Below, piece by piece: positions 18,755 through 26,599 of a stretch of 64,000 bases of DNA (position 1 is the first letter of the stretch; each line of letters begins with the position of its first letter). The DNA is from an uncultured Clostridiaceae bacterium (GTDB lineage: Bacteria; Bacillota; Clostridia; Clostridiales; Clostridiaceae), in NCBI GenBank assembly GCA_946405135.1, contig CAMJGD010000001.1, positions 248,001 to 312,000 on the forward strand, given 5' to 3'. The position numbers were made by a program, and so were the translations under genes. The notes under the pieces are model-generated. The model searched no databases. It saw only the letters and a list, made by a program, of their open reading frames with translations, and was not told the origin of the DNA.

Positions 18755-20167
18755 CTACTCTATTTCTATGCCGCACACCCTTAATATATTTAATACTTCT
18801 TCTTCAGATAATTTGGTTTCATTCATCAAAAACTTTACATCTACGTGCTCTATAAAGTTATCTTTTAATGTTTTTAATGCATTACTAATATAGGATTTTC
18901 TATATGCATATAAATCCATATCCTTTACAAAAACTTTACTTGGATGAGAAGGTAATATAATATTTTTTCCTGGTATCTCTTCTTTGGGATTTCCTATAAC
19001 TATATCTATTCCATTTTTCTTTGCAAAGCTTAATTGCGGAAACACATGCTTTCCTGCACCAGTATATTCTGTTTCTTGTACTACAATAATATCTTCATCT
19101 TCCATCTCTTGGGCTAATACAAAAGCGGCTGTAAGAGATGTATTTCCTGCAGGTCCTCTTTCAAGACCTTCAATTTGAGCTAAAAGCTCTGTCATATAAA
19201 ACACTTCTCCCTGGGGAACTGTTACATATCTATCTATATACCTTAATGGTCTTGCTGCACTCCTAGGAACATCAGATCTATCTGGATTAGTCATAAAGGG
19301 AATACCAAAACCTGTATGACCTGTAGTAAAGGACTTTCTGTTAAAATCAATATCCGAAGCCATATGAAGACCTGTTAAATCTACAGATGCACCTATAACT
19401 TTAGTAAAGCTAGCCCCTGCCTTTATAAGTCCTCTTGCTGTTCCTGTAAGATTTCCTCCACCTGCATGGGTTATGACTACCGCTTCAGGATCTTTGCCAA
19501 ATCTTTCCCTGCACTGCATTGAAATCTCATACCCTAGACTCTCCACACCACTAACACCATAAGTGGAATACAGTGATGCATTATAAAATCCAGTATCATC
19601 TAATATTTTTAAAAAACTATAAAAAAGTTCAGGTCCTACAGTAAGTCTTAAGACCTCCGCTCCATAACACTCACATTTTCTATCCTTTTCAAGAATTTCT
19701 GGTTGTCCTACCTTTTTAGAATCATAGCATTCTTGAACAATTATACAATCAAGACCTCTCATAGCTGCCTGAGAGGCTACAGCCGCACCATAATTTCCTG
19801 AAGTAGCTGAAGCAACTCCTTTGTATCCTTTCATTTTAGCATCGTATACAGAAACAGAAGCTCTTCTATCTTTAAAACTTCCAGATGGATTACAACTTTC
19901 ATCTTTTATTAATATCCTTGCAGCCTTTCCGCTTTTAGATACTTTTCTTGCTAACTTTGTGATATTTTTAAGTTCAAGAAGAGGAGTATTTCCTACTCCA
20001 GCTTCCCTCTGAATGTCTATTACTTGATCTAAAGCATATCCCGTATCTCTCATCATTTTTTCATAATCAAAGGAAAGTTTCCCCACTTCATATTTATCAT
20101 AATCAATACCTACTGATTTAAGCATTATCTCTTTTTTTCTTTCCATGAGCTCTTCATATTTATTCAT
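18755..20167 (-). CDS. ortB: 2-amino-4-oxopentanoate thiolase, beta subunit
   Basis: A 470-residue PLP enzyme of the threonine-synthase/cysteine-synthase fold. The PLP lysine is K99 in NPSGSFKDRRAS; GGGNLTGTARG is the phosphate-binding loop. With OrtA it cleaves 2-amino-4-oxopentanoate with CoA to alanine and acetyl-CoA. Threonine synthase is an alternative by sequence alone, but the position between ortA and oraS settles the call. RBS AGGGGGAAGAG precedes the ATG. Confidence 0.95.
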   Translation of the reverse strand: MNKYEELMERKKEIMLKSVGIDYDKYEVGKLSFDYEKMMRDTGYALDQVIDIQREAGVGNTPLLELKNITKLARKVSKSGKAARILIKDESCNPSGSFKDRRASVSVYDAKMKGYKGVASATSGNYGAAVASQAAMRGLDCIIVQECYDSKKVGQPEILEKDRKCECYGAEVLRLTVGPELFYSFLKILDDTGFYNASLYSTYGVSGVESLGYEISMQCRERFGKDPEAVVITHAGGGNLTGTARGLIKAGASFTKVIGASVDLTGLHMASDIDFNRKSFTTGHTGFGIPFMTNPDRSDVPRSAARPLRYIDRYVTVPQGEVFYMTELLAQIEGLERGPAGNTSLTAAFVLAQEMEDEDIIVVQETEYTGAGKHVFPQLSFAKKNGIDIVIGNPKEEIPGKNIILPSHPSKVFVKDMDLYAYRKSYISNALKTLKDNFIEHVDVKFLMNETKLSEEEVLNILRVCGIEIE

Positions 20168-20204
20168 ACTCTTCCCCCTAAAATAAACCTTATTAAGTTA
20201 GCTT

Positions 20205-20498
20205 TTAGCGTTCTTTCAATATATCTTTTGCCTGCTTACCTATATACATTATCTCTGGAACAAAATCACCAAATCCATGAGTAAAACTAGGATTTTCCTC
20301 AGTGACACAGCCTTTTAACCTTCTTCCAAGCATAGTCTCTATCTCAATTTCTTCACCTAAGGAACAATCCTTTAAAGCATATCCTTTTGCCCAAAGCTTT
20401 AAAGGAGTTTTTTTTGTTTCTTCTGGAATATTATTAGACCTATCTTTAGGCTCCAATACTACCTTTTCTATCTCTACATAAGTTCCTTTCCTAATCAT
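20205..20498 (-). CDS. ortA: 2-amino-4-oxopentanoate thiolase, alpha subunit
   Basis: A small beta-rich partner of OrtB, 97 residues, recognisable mainly from its conserved place and the pattern GTYVEIEKVVLEP ... LPLKLWAKGYAL-type segment and GCVTEENPSFTHGFGDFVPE. The start is set at the ATG at 20498 (MIRKGTYVEI) after AGAGGTGG; an upstream ATG at 20516 overlaps the ord stop but lacks its own site. Confidence 0.92.
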   Translation of the reverse strand: MIRKGTYVEIEKVVLEPKDRSNNIPEETKKTPLKLWAKGYALKDCSLGEEIEIETMLGRRLKGCVTEENPSFTHGFGDFVPEIMYIGKQAKDILKER

Positions 20499-20512
20499 AA
20501 TTCCACCTCTTC

Positions 20513-21565
20513 TCATATCTTTTTATAGTATTCTGCCTGCTCTCTAAAGCTATTTTCAATACCATGAGGAAGAGACAAATCTATCATAGTCTTTAATCCT
20601 GGGTTAGAAGCTATAACTTGAGGAATCATATTTACAGCAAGAGCCATAGTACCTATTCCTCCAGGAGTTTCTGGCTTTATACATAAACTTAAATTTGGAT
20701 CTCCTTCAATCTCTATATAATCTCCTGTATTAACTTTTTCTAAGTGTGGATGAATCTGTTGAGGATGCTCCATAGTTATAACCGGCTTTCCATCTTTCAT
20801 ACCATAGCCTATATGTTTACATCCAGCTACCATTCCTGGTTCTACCACCACATAAGGTGTTTCTCTATGAGTATTAGATATGATAGGTTCTCTAGTCTCC
20901 ACCACTTCATCTAGTTCTATACCTAAAGCTTTAGCTACCATAGGAATGGATTGATTAAATCCTATATGGCCAACTATAGATCCATCTTCAATTCCCCTAG
21001 TAAATTCTTCAGGGGTAGTTCCCACTCCCTGAGTTCTCATAACCGTGGCTCCAAAAGGTGACAAGTCATTTATTCTTGTGGCCTTTATAGACTTTATATT
21101 TCTACAAGCTGCAGATAAAACCACTACAAGCGTATCTAATACAAAACCTGGATTTACTCCTGTGCCTAATATAGTTACACCCTTTTCCTTTGCTAGCCTA
21201 TCCATTTCCTCTGAAAGTTCTTTTTCTACTGTATAGGGATAAGCCATTTCCTCAGCTATGGTTATACAATTTTTTCCTTGTTCCACAATATATTTTACAT
21301 ATGGAAATACATTTTTAACAAAAGAATCTATAGCTAACAATACTATATCCCCTTCTGTATTTTTTAAAGTGTTTTCAAAATCATTGCTTATTATAATTCC
21401 TGTATTTTCTTTTCTACCTATAATAGAACATAGATCCTTTCCAGCCTTTTTAGGATCACTATCCACTGCTGCTACTATCTTCACACCTTTCTTCTGAAGA
21501 ATCATATTAGCCATGCCGCTACCCATAGCTCCTAGCCCACACATAATTACTTTTATATCTTCCAT
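20513..21565 (-). CDS. ord: 2,4-diaminopentanoate dehydrogenase
   Basis: A 350-residue oxidoreductase that deaminates 2,4-diaminopentanoate to 2-amino-4-oxopentanoate. The N-terminal nucleotide fold GLGAMGSGMANMILQKKGV, followed by AVDSDPKKAGKDL, is of the dihydrodipicolinate reductase-like type. First gene of the ornithine cluster; AAGGGGG precedes the ATG, and a sigma-54 promoter lies 35-50 bases upstream. Confidence 0.95.
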   Translation of the reverse strand: MEDIKVIMCGLGAMGSGMANMILQKKGVKIVAAVDSDPKKAGKDLCSIIGRKENTGIIISNDFENTLKNTEGDIVLLAIDSFVKNVFPYVKYIVEQGKNCITIAEEMAYPYTVEKELSEEMDRLAKEKGVTILGTGVNPGFVLDTLVVVLSAACRNIKSIKATRINDLSPFGATVMRTQGVGTTPEEFTRGIEDGSIVGHIGFNQSIPMVAKALGIELDEVVETREPIISNTHRETPYVVVEPGMVAGCKHIGYGMKDGKPVITMEHPQQIHPHLEKVNTGDYIEIEGDPNLSLCIKPETPGGIGTMALAVNMIPQVIASNPGLKTMIDLSLPHGIENSFREQAEYYKKI

Positions 21566-21599
21566 ATAAAAACCCCCTTTTTATTCTAATAAATATATA

Positions 21600-21615
21600 A
21601 GCAAAAACCATTCCA
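21600..21615 (-). promoter_or_regulatory. Sigma-54 (-24/-12) promoter of the ornithine cluster
   Basis: On the minus strand TGGAATGGTTTTTGCT has the invariant GG and GC exactly ten bases apart and ends in TTTGCT, close to the TGGCAC-N5-TTGCW consensus. The implied start is near 21588, about 22 bases before the ord ATG. The gene upstream encodes a sigma-54 activator, which supports the call. Confidence 0.85.
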
Positions 21616-21687
21616 TTTTTTACTCTATTTATTGAGAAGAAAGTCCTTTTAAAATGATGAAACACTCAATCATGTAATAAATTTTTT

Positions 21688-21730
21688 AAAAAAAGTACAT
21701 ATGATGCAAAATATTTTGCATCATATGTAC
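21688..21730 (-). terminator. Perfect 36-base palindrome: terminator of the activator gene, possible enhancer
   Basis: Positions 21695-21730 form an uninterrupted perfect palindrome centred on TGCAAAATATTTTGCA. In the minus-strand transcript of the activator gene it is followed directly by seven Ts, so it should work as a Rho-independent terminator. It also lies about 80-115 bases upstream of the -24/-12 promoter, where an activator enhancer would be expected. Confidence 0.8.
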
Positions 21731-21841
21731 CTTTACACAAATTAATATAGATATATCAAAACCAATAGCTGTATAGAATATTCTGAATAATTTAAATAGT
21801 CTTGTTCCTGTGAAAAAATTTTTTTGCGCTTAGTGCCGGAT

Positions 21842-23215
21842 TTATAGCAAATTATATTTTTTTAACTTATATTGTAAATTTTGTCTTGATATTTTAAGCA
21901 TTTTTGCACAACAAGTTATATTTTTATTGCTTTTAGCATAAGCCTCCATTATTATATTTTTTTCCATGGTATCCATGTAACTTTGCAAACCTTCTTCACA
22001 GTTTATAATACTTTCTAAGTTTTTTAATGTGAGTTTTTTATTTTTATTAAATTTATTTTCAAAATACTCCAATGTAAGAGTTTCATCATTTACCGCCATG
22101 TTAATAGCAGATTCTATATAGTTTTTTAGTTCCCTTACATTGCCTGGCCAATCATACTCTAAAAATTTTACCATAACTTCTTCAGATATGCCTTTAACAT
22201 TTTTACCAAGTATTTTATTATAATATTTAAAAAAATTATCTATAAGGAGAGGTATATCTTCTTTTCTTTCTCTTAAAGGAGGTACATTAATTTTAACTAC
22301 ACTTAGCCTATAATAAAAATCTTTTCTCAACTTACCCTGTTCCATTAACTTCTCGGGTTCTTCATTCATGGTAGCTATTACCCTTACATCTATATCTATA
22401 TCTTTATTCCCTCCAATAGGTCTAATATATCCTTCTTGAAGCACCCGTAAAAGCTTTGATTGAAGATTTGTACTCATAGAATTGATTTCATCTAGTAATA
22501 TGGTACCTTTATCTGCTTCTTCAAATAATCCTTTTTTATTTTCTGCTCCTGTAAAACTTCCTTTTACAGTACCAAACAAAATGCTCTCTAAAAGCTCATT
22601 AGGTATAGCCGCACAATTTATAGCAATAAAAGGTTTTGCATTTCTAATACCATTATAATGTATGCTTTGAGCAAAAAGCTCTTTACCACAGCCAGTTTCT
22701 CCGTATATAACTACCGGTGAATTAGTTAGACTTGCTTTCATGGATTTTTCTATTTCTTTTTCCATAGAAGTACTATTAGTTATTATATCTTTAAACTTAT
22801 AATGTTCACTTTTTTCTCTATTTATATCTTCAAGCCTGCATAATTTTTCATTTAACTCTTTAAGTCTTGTCATATCTTTAGATATTTCTATGGCACCTAT
22901 AACTTCACTATTCATATTTATTGGAAAACTAGTATTAATAGTGGTGACTTCTTTTCCATAAAAATCATTATATTTTTGAATAACATCTTTATATTTTTTA
23001 TCGTTTTTCATGGCATTCATCAAAGTAGAGTTTTCTTCTTTTATACCTTTTAAAACTTCTGTTACCTTTTTACCCATTACATTCTCAGTTTTTAATCCTT
23101 CTATTTTACCCATGGCTTCATTATAATATATAGTTCTACCTTTATCATCTACTATATGAATACCTTCTTCAAGATTGTCTATCAATGCCTTTAGTATAGT
23201 TTCCGCTTTATTCAT
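21842..23215 (-). CDS. Sigma-54-dependent transcriptional activator with PAS sensor
   Basis: About 457 residues in three parts: an N-terminal PAS domain (VDDKGRTIYYNEAMGKIEGL, roughly residues 10-115), an AAA+ domain with Walker A GETGCGKELFAQ and the sigma-54 contact loop GSFTGA, and a C-terminal Fis-type helix-turn-helix (NITCCAKMLKISRQNLQYKLKKY). It resembles RocR, the arginine/ornithine activator of Bacillus. It directly precedes the ornithine cluster and its -24/-12 promoter, so it probably activates that cluster when ornithine or a related signal is bound. The ATG at 23215 is preferred after GGTGA; an ATG at 23227 is possible. Confidence 0.9.
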   Translation of the reverse strand: MNKAETILKALIDNLEEGIHIVDDKGRTIYYNEAMGKIEGLKTENVMGKKVTEVLKGIKEENSTLMNAMKNDKKYKDVIQKYNDFYGKEVTTINTSFPINMNSEVIGAIEISKDMTRLKELNEKLCRLEDINREKSEHYKFKDIITNSTSMEKEIEKSMKASLTNSPVVIYGETGCGKELFAQSIHYNGIRNAKPFIAINCAAIPNELLESILFGTVKGSFTGAENKKGLFEEADKGTILLDEINSMSTNLQSKLLRVLQEGYIRPIGGNKDIDIDVRVIATMNEEPEKLMEQGKLRKDFYYRLSVVKINVPPLRERKEDIPLLIDNFFKYYNKILGKNVKGISEEVMVKFLEYDWPGNVRELKNYIESAINMAVNDETLTLEYFENKFNKNKKLTLKNLESIINCEEGLQSYMDTMEKNIIMEAYAKSNKNITCCAKMLKISRQNLQYKLKKYNLL

Positions 23216-23239
23216 AAACATCACCATTTTTAATTTATA

Positions 23240-23260
23240 AAAGGCGGTTTTACCGCCTTA
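23240..23260 (-). terminator. Terminator of glyA
   Basis: AAGGCGGT pairs with ACCGCCTT across a three-base loop, five bases past the glyA stop, with TTATAAATT following in the transcript. The GC-rich stem is conspicuous in this AT-rich DNA. It lies 25 bases before the activator start, so read-through may supply the activator. Confidence 0.8.
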
Positions 23261-23265
23261 CTATT

Positions 23266-24498
23266 TTAATATAAAGGATACTTTTTACATAGCTCTATAA
23301 CTTGATTTCTTACATAGGATAAATCCTTATCTCTATTTTCTATAACTTCATTTATAAGACGAGCTACCTCTTTGATTTCTTCTTCCTTGAAGCCTCTTGT
23401 GGTAACTGCTGGAGTACCTATTCTTATACCTGAAGTTACAAAAGGACTTAAAGTCTCAAAAGGAATAGTATTTTTATTTACTGTTATACCTACACTATCT
23501 AATAGTTTTTCTGCATCTTTTCCTGTTATATTTTTATTAGTTAAATCCACTAATATAAGATGATTATCTGTTCCTCCTGATATAAGCCTAAAATTATATT
23601 TATTAAGCTCCTCTGCTAAAACTTTTGCATTTTTAGTTACTTGCTGCATATAAGTCTTAAATGAATCTTGTAAAGCTTCTTCAAAACATACTGCTTTAGC
23701 AGCTATTACATGCATAAGCGGTCCACCCTGCATACCTGGAAAAATAGACTTGTCTATTTCTTTTGCAAATTTTTCCTTACAAAGTATAGCTCCACCTCTA
23801 GGTCCTCTTAAAGTCTTATGAGTTGTAGTAGTTACAAAATCAGCATAAGGTATAGGTGATGGATGCTCTCCTGCTGCCACAAGCCCTGCTATATGAGCCA
23901 TATCTACCATAAAGTAAGCTCCTACTTCATCAGAAATCTCTCTAAACTTTTTGAAATCTATTATCCTTGGATAAGCGCTAGCTCCTGCTACTATCATTTT
24001 AGGTTTATGCTCTAAAGCCAATCTTCTTACTTCTTCATAATCTATCTGTTCAGTTTCTTTATCTACACCATAGGACACAAAGTTAAATAGCTTTCCAGAA
24101 AAATTAACAGGACTTCCATGAGTTAGATGTCCTCCATGGCTTAAATTCATACCTAATACTGTATCTCCTGGTTTTAAAACAGCAAAATATACTCCCATGT
24201 TAGCTTGAGAACCTGAATGAGGCTGAACATTAGCATGTTCTGCACCAAATAGTTTCTTCATTCTTTCTCTTGCTAAGTCTTCAACTTTATCAACTACTTC
24301 ACAGCCACCATAGTATCTCTTATGAGGATATCCTTCTGCATATTTATTTGTAAGAGGTGAACCCATAGCCTCCATAACCGCTTTACTTGTGAAATTTTCT
24401 GATGCAATTAATTCTATATTGTACTCTTGCCTATGCATTTCTTCATTTATTATTTCTAATACTGCCTCATCAACCACTTTAATATTATCAAAATTCAT
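23266..24498 (-). CDS. glyA: Serine hydroxymethyltransferase
   Basis: A 410-residue PLP enzyme that interconverts serine and glycine with tetrahydrofolate. The PLP lysine is in [14 protein letters not shown], and [15 protein letters not shown] and [13 protein letters not shown] are conserved. The start is the ATG at 24498 ([13 protein letters not shown]), eight bases after AAAGGAG; a GTG three codons earlier is too close to that site. Monocistronic by its terminator. Confidence 0.97.
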   Translation of the reverse strand: MNFDNIKVVDEAVLEIINEEMHRQEYNIELIASENFTSKAVMEAMGSPLTNKYAEGYPHKRYYGGCEVVDKVEDLARERMKKLFGAEHANVQPHSGSQANMGVYFAVLKPGDTVLGMNLSHGGHLTHGSPVNFSGKLFNFVSYGVDKETEQIDYEEVRRLALEHKPKMIVAGASAYPRIIDFKKFREISDEVGAYFMVDMAHIAGLVAAGEHPSPIPYADFVTTTTHKTLRGPRGGAILCKEKFAKEIDKSIFPGMQGGPLMHVIAAKAVCFEEALQDSFKTYMQQVTKNAKVLAEELNKYNFRLISGGTDNHLILVDLTNKNITGKDAEKLLDSVGITVNKNTIPFETLSPFVTSGIRIGTPAVTTRGFKEEEIKEVARLINEVIENRDKDLSYVRNQVIELCKKYPLY

Positions 24499-24651
24499 AA
24501 GTAACACTCCTTTTGCTTTTATTAGTAGGATTACAAAAATCCTCTTAATTAGATTATAAATTTGAATACTACATTAATCAACCGCATTTTTAAAGATATT
24601 TACGAAATTATTTTAATTTTCAAAACCATTATTCTAAATTAAAATATATGG

Positions 24652-24657
24652 TATAAT
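24652..24657 (+). promoter_or_regulatory. Extended -10 of the exporter pair promoter
   Basis: TGGTATAAT, a TG-extended -10 hexamer, lies 48 bases before the first exporter gene. The -35 region is poor, as often with extended -10 promoters. Glycine/serine gene glyA is transcribed away from here. Confidence 0.6.
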
Positions 24658-24704
24658 ACCCTTTGAAGAAAACATAAAAGTAATGCAAAAGGAGCTTATT
24701 AAAT

Positions 24705-25472
24705 ATGGATATGAATAAAATAATTCATATAGCTACTGAAGCTGGTAAAATAATTTTAGAAAATGGTGGAGAAACTTACAGGGTAGAAGAAACTATAGTA
24801 AGAATATGCAATGCATATAATATAGATGATGCAGAGAGCTTTGTTACACCTACAGGTATAATGGTATCTGCTACAGATAATTATGGTAACACCATATCTT
24901 TAGTGAAAAGAGTAAAAAGCAGAACTGTAGATTTAGAAAAGATATCAAAAGTTAATGATTTATCGAGAAACATTAAAACTAAAGGCTTGACTTCTGATCA
25001 AGTGATAGTGGAACTAAAAAAAATTGATGGTATAGAAAGATATGATAACTTAACTACTGTATTTTTTTCATCCTTAGCTGCAGCTTCATTTACACTGATT
25101 TTTGGCGGAAACATAAAAGATTTTTTGGTTTCTTTCTTTGTAGGTGGAACAATAAAATATATGACTGTGTTTGCATCTAAATTAAATATTAATGATTTTT
25201 TTGTGAACATATTAGGTGGAATGATTGCTGCATTTTTAGCAATAGTCTCTATTAACCTAGGTTTAGCAGATAATATGGATAAAGTAATAATAGGTTCTAT
25301 TATGCTTTTGGTACCCGGTCTTGCTATCACAAATGCTATAAGAGATACTATTGCCGGAGACCTGGTATCCGGTATAGCAAGAATTTTGGAAGCCTTTCTC
25401 ATTGCCGTAGGCATCGCTGTAGGCTCTGGTATAGTATTAAGATTATGGATCATCTATTCTGGAGGTATTTAA
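24705..25472 (+). CDS. ThrE-type threonine/serine exporter, large part
   Basis: A 255-residue membrane protein of the ThrE family (PF06738 type). The soluble N-terminal half has the family ENGGETYRVEETIVRI and FVTPTGIMVSA; the C-terminal half has about five membrane helices (residues 120-250) with LVPGLAITNAIRDTIAGDLVSG. It pairs with the next gene; together they make the ten-helix ThrE unit split in two. Substrate is inferred as serine/threonine or related, and the divergent glyA is a suggestive neighbour. Confidence 0.88.
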   Translation: MDMNKIIHIATEAGKIILENGGETYRVEETIVRICNAYNIDDAESFVTPTGIMVSATDNYGNTISLVKRVKSRTVDLEKISKVNDLSRNIKTKGLTSDQVIVELKKIDGIERYDNLTTVFFSSLAAASFTLIFGGNIKDFLVSFFVGGTIKYMTVFASKLNINDFFVNILGGMIAAFLAIVSINLGLADNMDKVIIGSIMLLVPGLAITNAIRDTIAGDLVSGIARILEAFLIAVGIAVGSGIVLRLWIIYSGGI

Positions 25473-25473
25473 A

Positions 25474-25920
25474 ATGATATTAAGTTCTTTATATGCTTTC
25501 ATAGCCACTTTAGGTTTCGGAATAGTATTTAATATAAAAGGAAAAAATCTTTTTTTTGCAGCTTTGGGTGGTACTATAGCTTGGTTTTTTTATTCCTTAC
25601 TTCTGAAGTTTAACATTTATAGTGTAAATGCATTATTTATATCTTCCCTTATATTTAGTACTTACTCAGAAATAATGGCAAGAATTTTAAAAACCCCTGT
25701 AACTACTTTAGTCATATGTGCTCTTATACCATTAGTGCCCGGTAGTGGTATGTACTATACTATGCTAGAGTCAATACAAGGAAATATAAGTAAATCTTTA
25801 GAAATAGGACTTACTACCTTATCCCAAGCAGGCGCCCTTGCTGTAGGAATTATATTTGTATCTTCTATAACAAGGTTCATAAATGCAGCCAAAAATTATA
25901 AAAATATAAAAAATAAATAG
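25474..25920 (+). CDS. ThrE-type threonine/serine exporter, small part
   Basis: A 148-residue, four-to-five-helix membrane protein of the second ThrE half family. PLVPGSGMYYTMLESIQGN mirrors the LVPG motif of the partner. Its ATG lies one base after the partner stop, with GGAGG inside the upstream coding end, so the two are coupled. Confidence 0.88.
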   Translation: MILSSLYAFIATLGFGIVFNIKGKNLFFAALGGTIAWFFYSLLLKFNIYSVNALFISSLIFSTYSEIMARILKTPVTTLVICALIPLVPGSGMYYTMLESIQGNISKSLEIGLTTLSQAGALAVGIIFVSSITRFINAAKNYKNIKNK

Positions 25921-25930
25921 AATATAATAA

Positions 25931-25963
25931 AAGAGCTTGTTAATTCATAACTAACAGGCTCTT
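25931..25963. terminator. Shared terminator between the exporter pair and the CsoR-family gene
   Basis: AAGAGCTTGTT pairs with AACAGGCTCTT (one G-U in RNA). The minus-strand reading is followed by TTTTATTATA, a good terminator for the repressor gene; the plus-strand reading has no U-run but can still stop the convergent transcript. Confidence 0.8.
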
Positions 25964-25975
25964 CTACTACATAAA

Positions 25976-26257
25976 TTATTTTAAAAACATAAGCACAGTA
26001 GAAACTAACTGCTCTATTTTCTCTTGATTTTCATCATTTTCTTCTATACCCATACAATTTCTAGCGTAGTTTTCAAGTAGTAGTCCTCCTACCTTATTTA
26101 TAGCAGCCCTAACAGCAGCAATCTGTACCAGCATATCTTTACAGCAAGCTTCTTTTTCTACCATGTTTTGTATCCCTTTTACCTGTCCTTCTATTCTTCT
26201 TAATCTTACCTGTATATCTTTTTTTAATTCATCATTGTTATCCTTCAAAATTTTCAA
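25976..26257 (-). CDS. CsoR/CstR-family repressor
   Basis: A 93-residue all-helical repressor of the DUF156 (CsoR/RcnR/CstR) family, starting with the DNA-contact helix VRLRRIEGQVKGIQ. Cysteines are C38, C39 and C68. The copper-sensing CsoR motif needs a histidine four residues before the second cysteine; here that position is Y64. This two-cysteine, no-histidine pattern is closer to the persulfide sensor CstR than to copper CsoR. No obvious target gene is adjacent, so the ligand stays open. Confidence 0.85.
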   Translation of the reverse strand: MKILKDNNDELKKDIQVRLRRIEGQVKGIQNMVEKEACCKDMLVQIAAVRAAINKVGGLLLENYARNCMGIEENDENQEKIEQLVSTVLMFLK

Positions 26258-26372
26258 CTCCTATCTATACCTATACCCCGTATATTAAAATTATTATAGC
26301 ATCAATAATTTCAATTATCAATGATAATAAAATTTTATTATTAAAAATAAAAAAAATTAATCCCATTTTGCC

Positions 26373-26525
26373 GTCATCTTAGATAAATATTTAAACCCGG
26401 ATTACCAGGTGGGTATCTCCTTTTAGCTTCTCTTACTCATGTAAATTAATGAGCTTCAATCCACTAAAAGAGGTGGATACCCTTTTTAAATATATGTTGG
26501 AGCAATATTTTATCTAAGGACGCAC
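26373..26525 (-). ncRNA. Long structured RNA after aspS, candidate 6S RNA
   Basis: CTTAGATAAATATT (26378-26391) pairs with AATATTTTATCTAAG (26504-26518), extended outward by GTC/GAC pairs. Inside, GGGTATC and TTTTAG on one side match CTAAAA and GATACCC on the other, separated by internal loops, and a small CTCAT/ATGAG hairpin caps the centre. In minus-strand sense the 3' flank runs into a long U-tract near 26345-26360. A long, bulged rod with a central open region is 6S-like, and B. subtilis 6S-1 RNA (bsrA) also lies beside aspS. No sequence-level match was possible, so identity is inference. Confidence 0.5.
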
Positions 26526-26599
26526 AAAACAGGATATTAAAATCTTTTATTTGTTATTTTATATCTTAATTATAATCTCTTTTCAGAAAATTTGCAATA

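Noticed and set aside
20498-20516. Earlier ATG start for ortA overlapping the ord stop
   Set aside because: The AGAGGTGG ribosome site lies between the two ATGs and can only serve the inner one; the added six residues are encoded by that site.
21826-21846. GGCAC...GCGC sequence just below the activator stop, minus strand, as a second sigma-54 promoter
   Set aside because: The GG and GC are only eight bases apart instead of ten, and there is no downstream gene at suitable distance other than the better-placed TGGAATGGTTTTTGCT site.
26373-26525. Riboswitch reading of the structured RNA
   Set aside because: No start codon follows closely on the minus strand (the CsoR-family gene starts about 115 bases beyond), and core sequences of the SAM, glycine, THF, lysine, cobalamin, purine, c-di-GMP or guanidine classes, or a T-box, were not found.
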